DNA of 64,000 bases from Dryococelus australis (taxonomy: Eukaryota > Arthropoda > Insecta > Phasmatodea > Phasmatidae). Every line of letters begins with the position of its first letter. The stretch's first letter is position 1. The notes under the pieces are model-generated. The model worked only from the letters and a program-made list of their open reading frames with translations. It made no database searches and was not told the origin of the DNA. Positions 27,291 to 36,302 of the stretch are shown piece by piece. Location of the stretch: positions 225,565,924 through 225,629,923 of the forward strand of contig CM056993.1 of the NCBI GenBank assembly GCA_029891345.1. The letters run 5' to 3'. The translations under genes and the position numbers were made by a program.

Positions 27291-27923
27291 CATTAAGTTC
27301 AAGAAAAACTTTGGTGGTGGTCTGAAATAAAATGGTCTAGGTAATGTGTATGTACTGATTGAAATTGATCTAGCATTATGCTTGTATCTTGTCCTTTAGC
27401 GAACAGTGTTGCCATCTATTGGGAAATGCAGCAACTATCTAGTGGACCATGCAGCAAAGATGTGCTGGCAAAACACAACTGTGATTGATAGTATAATTTA
27501 ATGAGAAATACAGATTCTTGAACATAGTTCGCTTTCATTTGACAATAATCTGTAGTCTGTAAATGATTTAGTTCATAAACATGAATTACGGTTACAAATA
27601 TTCTTTGAAAAATATTGCAAAATAAATGGCTGTATCTACACTGCGATTCAGATTTCAGATCAAAAATGGTGACATTTTGAATTATCATGTGGGATTAAAA
27701 TGCATTGATTCATTTATAGTAACAAAAAGGTATGCATTTTTTTTAAACACAATGTGTGTCTTTTAAGGAACTGAAAATAAATTCTTATTAACCAAGAAAG
27801 CTTTTTAAAAGGGTTAAATTACACGTGCATATACACAAGGCGCAGAGTTACTCATCTTATTAAGCAGGAAAAGTCTTTCACCAAATTTGCTTCCAAAAGT
27901 CCAATACAGTGTTCTCTTTTGTT
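27291..27923. other. Unassigned sequence
   Basis: AT-rich; nothing recognised apart from short open frames. Confidence 0.5.
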
Positions 27924-28058
27924 AGAGAGAGAGATAGAGAGAGAGTGAAAGATAGATAGATGGAGAGAGATAGATAGATAGAGAGATAGAGAGAGATGGA
28001 TAGAGATATAGATAGATAGAGAGATAGAGAGAGAGATATATAGATAGACACACACACG
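27924..28058. repeat. (GATA)n/(GA)n compound microsatellite
   Basis: Interleaved GATA and GA units ending in a short (CA)n. The tyrosine/serine/leucine-rich minus-strand frames across it are repeat artefacts. Confidence 0.95.
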
Positions 28059-29800
28059 TACATATAATATGTTTCGATGGAAAAACATTTTTAGTGAAGG
28101 CAGAATTAAATTTCTTACTTGAGGGTGCCACCTACCTGCTGCTTGGGTTGTGTTGCAGTTTGTTAGAAACCCGTGGTTTTTACAAAGTTATGTGCCTGTT
28201 ATGTTTGTATACGAAATAAAAATAAAACACTTCATACAGGGATGAATTTAACTTAAGACATAATGGAGATTAGAAATACTATTCTCGAGCACTCAAAACA
28301 CATTTTAAAATGACTTCTTCATACTATTATATAAAATACACCAGCCGGAAACATGCAAAACTATTATAGGAACGTGCTTTGAACTTTGCCTGCAGACTTT
28401 CCACCAAAATTGTTTTAGGGTCACCTCTTAAAAGTCCCATAGGGAGAGAGAGCAGAATGAGAACACAGCACACCAGTTCAGAGCCTTACAGATACGAGTT
28501 GTGTGTCACCTTGATCACTTTCTCCTCGTCTCTATGCCTTGAATGCACAAAACGACCCCAATAGACATTCAACCAATTACTTCATGTGTACTCCATTAAT
28601 GTTTTACCTAATTTTCTTTAAAAATTAGACGCTACTTAGAATCGAGTAAATATGGTAAAAGAATCAATGAAAATATTAAGATTTCTGAATTAAAATGTGT
28701 TGTAGCACATATTTTCATACTTTGGAGTAAAACTTTCCCCATTTTTATTCTTTGCAGTAAAACTTTCCCCTTATTTTCTTATCACTTGGGAAAAAAAATT
28801 TTGGCCCAAAAGTTTTTCTTATGAATTACTGTAGCACCAACACAGTACACTTTAAAAAATTGACACATCATAGGCGGACTTGTTGCAAAATATTTTAGTA
28901 CCTCTGTTCCTGGGAAATTTTCTTATGAATTACTGACAGACCTCAAATTAGGTAGTATATCTCCAGTATTTTTGCTTGTATGTATCAGTTTCACTGAAAT
29001 ACACAGTGATTTTACTGTCTTTGAAAGTGGTGATTTCCAGGTTAATGCAAGAAAACATTTACATTTGTAGGCCTACAATTTTTACCACAAATACATGTAA
29101 CCTTTTTGGTATGTACTTTGACAGCAATATGGAACGACAGTAATCATTCTAATTTACACTCAATTGCTTTTGTACTTAATAGTAATTATTAAATGCAAAT
29201 CTCTTAACATTACTGTTTCTGGGAACAAAACCTTCATTCATTAACATTGGAAACCACTAACTTTATACCATTTTACAAAAATAACTAATTTATGTACACA
29301 AACTAACTTTATGTTTAGCTGAAATTACTTTTTCAACTGAGATACAAGTCTTGTAAAATATTTGGCACATATAGATCTTTTTATTTGAAGCTGCTACTTC
29401 TAATTTTTGGTATACTATTTGAATTCATTGTAAAGTTCTGTTGCAGAGCACAAAACAAAAAATCAACATTCTTGATAACGTGAAGTAATGTCTCATTCTT
29501 TTCACATAAATATGATTTAATGTGGAAGTGGTGTTGGCATTATTAAAGTTATTTTCTATGTTTTCATTGTTTGGCAAATATATTTTCCTCTGTTATAAAT
29601 ATATTTTTTTCCCCAGTTTCAATAACAACAATATTTTATATCTACATACTTATATAATACATCAATATTTTCAAATATACCTCACTGTGAGGTGTTCTTT
29701 GGCATTTTAATTTACATGTTTTTTAACAACAAATAACTCTTTACACATGCAATATCTAAACAGCACACCAGTTTTACCATGGAGTAGCTAAAAAAGTTTT
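28059..29800. other. AT-rich flank downstream of dimm
   Basis: No coding similarity recognised. It lies 3' of dimm on the minus strand, so a longer 3' untranslated region could extend into its right end. A near-duplicate AGTAAAACTTTCCCC word occurs at 28727 and 28757. Confidence 0.5.
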
Positions 29801-29819
29801 ATGTTTTCAGAAATCACAG

Positions 29820-29825
29820 TTTATT
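29820..29825 (-). terminator. Candidate polyadenylation signal of dimm
   Basis: AATAAA on the minus strand (TTTATT on plus), about 80 bases past the dimm stop codon. Position and strand fit a short 3' untranslated region. Other AATAAA words occur further downstream, so this is the nearest candidate, not a proven site. Confidence 0.45.
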
Positions 29826-29905
29826 TTGCAGCTTATAATCATAGCCGACGTCAGTTGTCTATGACGTCTACAAAGCTGCCAGCTAACGAGCTGTGTCGTA
29901 GATGT

Positions 29906-30178
29906 TCAGTTGTGAAACCTAGGCTGGTCTTCGTAGAAGCTGGTATCGTGTTCGTGGAAGTGTGACGAAGGTAGTACCACAGGGTCGGGGGTCACTGCAG
30001 ATGACTCGCCTGTCCCGTCGCTGTCCACGGTCAACGCTTTGGCGTAGGGGGAAACCTCGCCTCGCATTTCACAGATCACGTTGGTTAGAGCCATCACGTA
30101 GTTCTTGGCCAGTGTCAGGGTTTCTATCTTGGACAGTCTTCGTTCTTTTTTAACATGAGGTATCACTTCTCTAAGTGA
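29906..30178 (-). CDS. dimm: dimm terminal coding exon with loop, helix 2 and C-terminus
   Basis: Starts after TTATGTTTTCAG at 30178 and encodes SLREVIPHV followed by [18 protein letters not shown], the most conserved part of the Dimm/Mist1 family, then [10 protein letters not shown]. The remaining 50 or so residues are low-complexity, acidic and Ser/Thr/Pro-containing (about residues 105-154) and end at a TGA at 29908-29906. The splice phase matches the donor at 34034 without adjustment. Confidence 0.93.
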   Translation of the reverse strand, partial: SLREVIPHVKKERRLSKIETLTLAKNYVMALTNVICEMRGEVSPYAKALTVDSDGTGESSAVTPDPVVLPSSHFHEHDTSFYEDQPRFHN

Positions 30179-33100
30179 CTGAAAACATAACGAGGACAGT
30201 GTTATGCATTGTTATGATATATTAAATAGTGTTTTGTCCCTTTTCTATATTTAGGTTTAATTTCATATACAGTAAATCACTGATTTTATGACCCCTGATT
30301 TTGTGACAGTGACAATTTTGTGGTACAATTCTTTGGAACCGTTAAACAATTGCAAAACGTTATGGAAAAGTAAAATAGTTTAGGCGAAAATGCAAGAACT
30401 CGCAATCAAAGTTCATTAGAAAATAATGTTTGGCAGCACACAGTAATAAAATACAGGGGTTGTGTTGCTAACATTAATTGGTAGGCCATAATCTATAAAA
30501 AAAAGTTTGTCAAAAATCTGTTTTAATAATTGTTCCAACTGCACCTGGTGTGAGCACCTGGTAAGCCATGTCATGTGTGTAACTCATGACATAAAGAGGA
30601 GTTTTGTCTTGACCACTCGTCTCTCTGCTGCTATGTATCCTGTTAGTGTGCAGCTTTGCTCGATGCTGAATGCATAGCAACAGTGCGAGCCACACCCCAT
30701 TTCTAAAGTGCGGAATTTACAAGGGTAGTGATGATGTGTAGATCAATCTGGGAACCATCAAAACATTACAAAAAATTAAGGAAAGTAGATATGTGTATGC
30801 AAAAATACAAGAAGTGATTATCAAAATCTACTAAAAATATATTGACTAACGATAAAATACATATGTTTAGTATTTTTGCCCTCATTTGGTTTGCCACAGT
30901 ATGAAAAACCAAGAAAAATCTGTGTAAAAACTGGTTAAAATATGCGGTGTAGAGTGCTTGTGATTGTAAAACGTAATGTGTGCGGAAAGAAAGAGAAGAG
31001 GGGCCTTTCCTTTATATAATTTTTTTTAACCCCTTGTGTTTGGTGGTAAGAGGAAGGGCGCGTCGACACCACACGGGCTGCTAGGCAACTATCTCTTACT
31101 CTCCAGCCATATAAGGGAGCATACAAAGTCGCCCCCAGGACAGCTGAAGGTTACAACTCCAAGCTGGGTATTTACATGTATGTTTATTTCTCAGTTCCCA
31201 GTCCCAATAATGACTAGTTTGTGAGCGCAACATACAGGGGATTGTGCATGCAAAACTTATTTTATTTGACAGAGGTCTATCTTGTTGAGTGATTAATAAT
31301 ATTGCTTTCAACAAACTTATGATTTTTAGAGATAGAAGTGAATATGTAAAGCCATTTAAGATTAGATTCATTGTGACATTCAGTAGTTAATAATTCATAA
31401 GTATTGATGCGTGACGCTTATACTACTAATTAACTACGATTACGACTCATTGCTCTTTACTTGAAGTATACCCTTACTTCAACATACGTAATAGTTGTCT
31501 ACTTCAACCACCCATGTGAGAATTGTCACACGCAATACTTTGCACGTAAGTTCTTGGCCGCCTAAATCTCCCAGATGGCTGAGCACGTGGCTACAAGGTT
31601 ATGCAACCAGCAAGCACGCCGCTTCCCCCACTCTGAGTGTCTACAAGCTTCAGCCCTTCGGGCATGGCCGAGCGCCGCTCAAGATCCACGGACCAAGAAT
31701 GCTGACGAGAGGGTTCCCACCTCCAATGCCAGCCTCACGGCAGAAGGACGTCACACGCCTTCCCTGCACCCTGCTATGGCAGCCTACACTTCTGACTATA
31801 TACTATAAGTCCATGCACAACAGGACTCCAGCAGTAATTTCGTATTCTTCTCTTGAGTTCACTCTGAGCACTCCTTAGTGCTGGGGCCTCCAGCAAAACC
31901 TTGAGTCTTCTGTAGCCATCGCTGCTACTTTCTGCAATGATATCAGTCTTTATCACCAATGAACATGAATATACCTTGCTACTTAAACTTTAACTTCTTT
32001 TGTCTCCTACAGACACCCGTATTAGACAGTTTTAGTTGAGTAGTTAAATATTCAGTTTTCTAGATCACTTTCCCTCCAGCATAGAACCAGGTCGCCTACA
32101 CCTGGCTACTGTAGTTTTCCTTCAGTACTCCGTCACTGTATTTATTGAGCCCTCATTAAATACAGCTTGTTCTCTATCCTAACGCTTTTATTTTTAGAGT
32201 AACGTCTACTTCGCTAGGAATAAGTTGCACTGTGCACTACCGACAGAAACCAGTACTTTTGTAAATCCGAACTAGTTTGACTGAGGCCCCTCTTCTGGGG
32301 ACCTCCAGTCTGGTAACACACCCATTAGACGGCCGCCTGTTGCTTCCTATTACCACGAGTACCCATGTGCTGGAAGGAAGGAACAGAGTAGCAACGACCA
32401 CTAGGAATATCTTCCACCAAGGAGAGACAGCAAGCCTTGGTTGTATTACCTACCAGAGCACCTAGGTTCTGGGGGCAGTATTGGCTGGAGCCCACATCCA
32501 GTTGTAGTATTGGTGGCCCACACAGCTCAACATCTGATCAGCCCGCAGACGTGGGGGATCAGTGGCGACTTACTGAGCTAGTGCCACAAATCAGCTACTG
32601 AACCTACACTCTCATTGGGTATAGTTTCTCATCCGAAGTGCACACCGTATCTTGTTCAGCGGCGAACTAACTCTAAGACTTACAAGATAAGACACAGCCG
32701 AAGGCATAGGGAACAAAAGAGTACTCATTTAGCTGTCCAGCAGAGGAGTACCTTAGCCCCTCCTACACGAGAGGAGATTACAGGCAGTCTTGACTGTCCA
32801 CATGGTATGTTATATTCATTTTCCACTGCTCGTCCACACCAGTCCCTACTATCTCTCGGTAGTGAGGGGTTTAGTTCACCAGACTGAAACTAGATACTGT
32901 CTAGTCAACCCAAACTTCTTGTCAAGAATCAGCGGACTGGAACTTGAAGTACAACGTACTTTAACTGAAGAACTGTAACAACAGTCTCACTCAGCCAGTT
33001 AATCCACATTATCAACTGACTGGACACCTTCCGAGTAAGTCAGGTTTCTAACACCTCTCGTCACCTACCTATAACCGCGCACTTGGTCTAGTGCATCAAA

Positions 33101-34225
33101 TCTTGATGATCGTGCTGCACAGTCAATAGCCTGGCATGCGTTAGTAAACTCCCATTTTTCACGTTAGTTGGTGCTAAATGGTGTATATCCCTTCCAGGAT
33201 ATCTGTTTATTCAAAAGACATGTGTATATTGAAATAAATTAATATTTCCATAACAAGTGCTTCAATTTCTCCACAAAAAGCTACTGAAAATTGACTTACT
33301 GCTCAGTAAACCTATTTGCTGTGTAATATTTTAACATTTTGATGACAAGTACATATGTCTGGGGTATTATTTTATTTGGAAGACATCTGGCTATTCAATT
33401 ACGTTAATATTTTGTTTAAAAATCATGTTGGTTTTCCTTTACAGATGATTAAACATTGATGTATAACATTTGGTAAAATGTAGCGTCACTCAATGCTTCT
33501 AACATTTTTGGCGACAAGGGAAGTTAAGTATATCCTTCTTGGGTTAATTGTATTTGGAAGATGTCTTCCTAATAAATTAAATCAATATTTCTTTTAACAA
33601 CATTTGTTTTACGCCACAGATTATTAAAGTATGTATGTTGCACGAAGTTAATTTTGAAACTTTTTTTTTTTGCGACAGCAGTGATTTAGCGACAGTACTT
33701 TCGGGAACCATGGAGAGTCACAAAATTGGGGGTCCACTGTACTTTGTAAGACATTAGATCTAGTATGACAAAGACTTAAGAGAGTATTATCACAGCAGTA
33801 AGGGTCATATACAACTTGCAAGCCAAATATGAATTGATGTATTGTGTTAGCATATATAGTCTGGAATTTTTTTATTTTTATTTTTATTTTTTTTTTTTAT
33901 TTTTTTTTTTTTCTCTTAAAGTACATTTAAGTTCAAAAACCTAATTCCCTTGAATTGTTGAAGGGATTTGTAAAACTTGCAAGAGTTACAAACCAAATAG
34001 TACTATGCTAGAATGTTCACTGGGAAAGTGTACCTGAAATGCATCGTTGAGACTGTGCATTCTCATGCGTTCTCGCTCGTTGCTCTCCAGACGCCTCAGG
34101 TTCCTCTCCCTGGCGTTGAGCACGGGCTTCCTTCTGCGGGTGCTGGCGCTGGACCCCGGTCCGAGTGAGGATGCACCGTAGCGTCTCGATGAGCTCCTGC
34201 CTCCGCCGCTGCTGCCGCCTGCCAT
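29906..34225 (-). CDS. dimm: dimmed (Dimm/Mist1-type bHLH transcription factor), two coding exons
   Basis: Dimm is a nuclear basic helix-loop-helix factor; in Drosophila it binds E-boxes as a dimer and drives the regulated secretory programme of peptidergic neuroendocrine cells. The vertebrate orthologue Mist1/BHLHA15 acts in exocrine secretory cells. Exon 34225-34034 encodes 64 residues and exon 30178-29906 another 90, giving 154 residues if translation starts at the methionine at 34225. The basic region and helix 1 ([17 protein letters not shown], about residues 44-60) are in the first exon. The rest of helix 1, the loop and helix 2 (SLREVIPHV, then [15 protein letters not shown], about residues 65-92) are in the second. 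The intron is phase 0. The N-terminus is Gly/Ser/Arg-rich and the C-terminus acidic, ending DQPRFHN. The product is far shorter than Drosophila Dimm (about 390 residues) and nearer to Mist1 (about 190). A further upstream exon is possible because an acceptor-like CAG precedes the first exon. No break was seen within the two coding exons. Confidence 0.93.
31440..33160 (+). mobile_element. LTR-retroelement-like insertion nested in the pogo-like element
   Basis: A GC-richer block that interrupts the AT-rich body of the surrounding transposon. Part of it looks like an LTR and leader: a TATA-like GACTATATACTATAAG near 31796, an ATTAAATA-type polyadenylation word near 32155, and a TGGCGAC primer-binding-site-like word near 32562 after a GATCA. 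Downstream are short open stretches without a recognised domain. Family and exact ends are not resolved; it looks like a decayed LTR plus leader and not a whole element. Confidence 0.4.
33165..33660 (+). repeat. Three degenerate tandem units of about 165 bases
   Basis: The unit borders TTTTAACATTTTGATGACAAG near 33330 and TCTAACATTTTTGGCGACAAG near 33498 recur with a roughly 165-base period. Shared internal words are ATTTGGAAGA(C/T)(A/G)TCT, AATTA(C/A)(G)TTAATATTT and a TTTACAGAT(G)ATTAAA block. A more diverged first unit begins near 33165. The array forms the right arm of the pogo-like element. Confidence 0.6.
33868..33915. repeat. T-rich homopolymer tract
   Basis: Long, nearly pure T run just outside the right end of the pogo-like element, within the dimm intron close to the donor side. 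On the minus strand, in the sense of dimm, it is poly-A. Confidence 0.9.
34034..34225 (-). CDS. dimm: dimm coding exon with basic region and start of helix 1
   Basis: The exon ends GCATTTCAG|GTACAC, a good donor at 34034/34033 that falls after the glutamine of LNDAFQ, exactly before the SLREV block of the family. Two starts are possible: the methionine at 34225 (MAGGSS...), chosen here, or an in-frame methionine at 34252 (MCACQVSDD). The minus-strand sequence GTGTGCATGTCAG|GTGAGCGACGACATG just upstream could instead be an acceptor joining an upstream non-coding or coding exon. That would make the reading from 34252 intronic. The GC content is much higher than in the surroundings, as expected of a conserved exon. 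Confidence 0.9.
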
Positions 34226-34252
34226 GTCGTCGCTCACCTGACATGCACACAC

Positions 34253-34841
34253 GTCACGTCAAACAGTCAACACCTGTACTGTTGTGTGATGCAAGTACTG
34301 TGACAGCCTACAGCAGTCACATTGACCACAGTTTCATTGTTCACTTCAGTTTTTTGCCATTATTACACAGCAGGATTCACTAGAATTTGTGTTTAACTGT
34401 TGAAATTAAGTTCAGCTGTTCCGATCATTTGAAATTATACATGTGATAATTCACATTACACACTTAATGTATGCATCAACATCAACCCATTTGCAGAGTG
34501 TTTGTGAATATTATTATCCAATTTGCTATTTGTTAATGCATGTAGCTACTGGCTAGTAATCTCATTCACAAGGGTGTTCCAAAACATGACATCTGTTCTA
34601 CATCATTTGCACACAGCTCAATTTTCCCACAACCTTAGTGTCATAGTAAAATGAAATTGCATATTGCTTCCTAAATTCTTTTACAATACTCTGCATGGAT
34701 TTGCAGGTATTTTTATCTGCCTTTTCTGCATATTTTAACATTCGTATTTCTCACAGTAAAATTATTCACTGTTAATTACTGTAGTCAAAAATGTACTCTT
34801 TCTACTGATGGAGGATCTCGTGCATTTTGGGTTGAACAAAA
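34253..34841. other. Upstream flank of the first dimm coding exon
   Basis: About 590 bases between the dimm exon and the first Gypsy fragment. It is AT-rich with no recognised exon. It would hold the dimm promoter if transcription starts nearby, or upstream intron if there is a further 5' exon; no TATA or initiator arrangement stands out. Confidence 0.45.
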
Positions 34842-35670
34842 TTGAAACACTGTCAAGAGCAATTAATATTGTTTCCTTGTGGTCGCAAATCCATAAAAAC
34901 AACATCAAACAAGTACTGTAATGCATATGTTCACTGTGCAGAAAAATTTGAAAAGACTTTGGCCCAAATTAAGCTGGAGTTTAGTGATGTAATTACCCTT
35001 AGGATAGGGAAGTGTGACCTGCTGCCGTACAGATTCACGGTTGTTGATGATGTGCCGGTACGTGACCGTCATTTTAGATGTCCACCTCCCAAGCTTAAAG
35101 CATTTAGGGAAATAATAGATAAATTGTTGCAGGCCGGCGTCATAGTTCCTTCCATGTCAGATTATTGTTCCCCTAGTTTTTTGATTAAAAAGAGAGACAG
35201 TGTTAAATACAGGCTGGTCGTAAATCATACTTTAGTTAACTGTAAAATTCATACGGACCCCTTTCCATTACCTGCTGTCGACTGTGCATTTCAACATCTT
35301 GGATGTGCCAAGATATATTCCATCCTGGACCCAAATAACAGTTTTCACCAGTGCCTTTTACATCCCGCTTGCCAAAAATATACCGCCTTTAGCACTTCGT
35401 GGAATCAAGTTTGAATTAACCAGGATCCCAATGGGTGCTAACTTCAGTAGCTAAGCCCTATCCAGAGTACTGGATCACATACTTTCAGATTTAAAATATG
35501 ATTTTGTATTCAATTACGTTGATGACATGACATGATTGTTTATAGTGAAAATATGAGTGGGGAGGTAGGTCTTACGGTAAATCCTGATAAAGCCACTCTA
35601 GCTGCTAACAAAGTAGAATTTTTAGGGTATGTTATTTGTGAGAGCAAATTATTACTGGACCCCAAGTAAG
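34842..35670 (+). mobile_element. Ty3/Gypsy reverse transcriptase fossil (Gypsy-2)
   Basis: The open stretch 34842-35414 encodes the N-terminal half of a Gypsy reverse transcriptase: LPYRFTVVDDVPV-type entry, the PPPKLKAFREIIDKLL block, CSPSFLIKK, YRLVVNH and the KIYSILDPNNSFHQCLL palm block. Further palm sequence (FNYVDDMT) lies near 35510-35535, and a VNPDKATLAANKVEFLGYV-type block follows to about 35640. The copy is broken and incomplete. It directly abuts an oppositely oriented fragment holding the next part of pol. Confidence 0.85.
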
Positions 35671-36095
35671 TTGCAAGCGACTCCTTTTTGTATGTTCCAA
35701 TGATTTCGTTCTGATTGATTCAAAAATCTACTCGCAAATGCTACTTGTGCAATGTGACCATCCCACGATTCACCCAATGCTGCACCCAGAGCAAGTATAA
35801 TTTGTGTTGTGTAATTCAAATTCATGATAATTTTGAAAACACCTTTTTGTGACGAAGCGTCCACCTGGACCACAAACCATTTATTAACATCGGGTAAAAT
35901 CAATACCGGTGATGAGCTAAGTTTCTCTTTCAAAATATTAAAGGCCAGCTCTTGCTTGCGGTTCCAAACAAATACTACTTTTTTTTTGACATCGTTAAGG
36001 GGAGCTGCAATATCCGAGTAATGTTCAATAAATTGCGAGTAATAACCCATCATCCCTAAAAACCTTTGTACCAGATCTTGTTTTCATTGTAATTG
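35652..36095 (-). mobile_element. Ty3/Gypsy RT thumb/RNase H fossil, inverted next to Gypsy-2
   Basis: The minus strand encodes QRFLGMMGYYSQFIEHYS, ADIAAPL-type connection sequence, and an RNase H entry (VLILPDVNKWFVVQVDASS, then AFASRFLNQSERNH). In domain order this follows directly on the plus-strand fragment ending near 35670, so the two are probably parts of the same kind of element, one of them turned around. The copy is broken. Confidence 0.85.
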
Positions 36096-36302
36096 ATTTT
36101 CTTCTATGTCCTTAAATAATGAGTATGAATAAAGTGACTGCGCAATATAGAGATTTTGATAAGGAAGTTTTATTGGAATTGTGATAGACATTAAAAAAGT
36201 GCTCACTGAGAACAGTAAGAGTAAATGTAGATATATAAAGTGTAAATAATAGCTGTGTGCATACATTAATAATCAAATAATGTAAGGTAAGGCCTTCATG
36301 CT

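Larger units (their letters stand above)
30270..33739. mobile_element. Tc1/mariner-pogo-like DNA transposon inside the dimm intron
   Basis: Both ends start CAGT in inverted orientation and are flanked by the dinucleotide TA (30268-30269 and 33740-33741), the target-site duplication of this superfamily. The first 23 bases of the left end and of the right end read on the minus strand match at about 16 positions, including CAGT, ATTTT and TGAC. The AATTTTGTGACTCTCC block of the right end has a relative, GATTTTGTGACAGTGAC, repeated inside the left end. No transposase open frame was recognised, so the copy is non-autonomous or decayed. About half of its length is a later insertion (31440-33160). 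Pogo/Tigger-type affinity rests on the CAGT ends and TA duplication only. Confidence 0.6.

Noticed and set aside
27852-28131. Tyr/Ser/Leu-rich minus-strand frames
   Set aside because: They are translations of the GATA/GA microsatellite.
31495-31878. 127-codon plus-strand frame in the dimm intron
   Set aside because: It lies in the LTR-like part of the nested insertion, shows no domain, and its length is explained by GC-rich composition.
34017-34250. 77-codon minus-strand frame overlapping the dimm exon
   Set aside because: It is the other reading frame of the dimm exon; the frame with the bHLH basic region is the real one.
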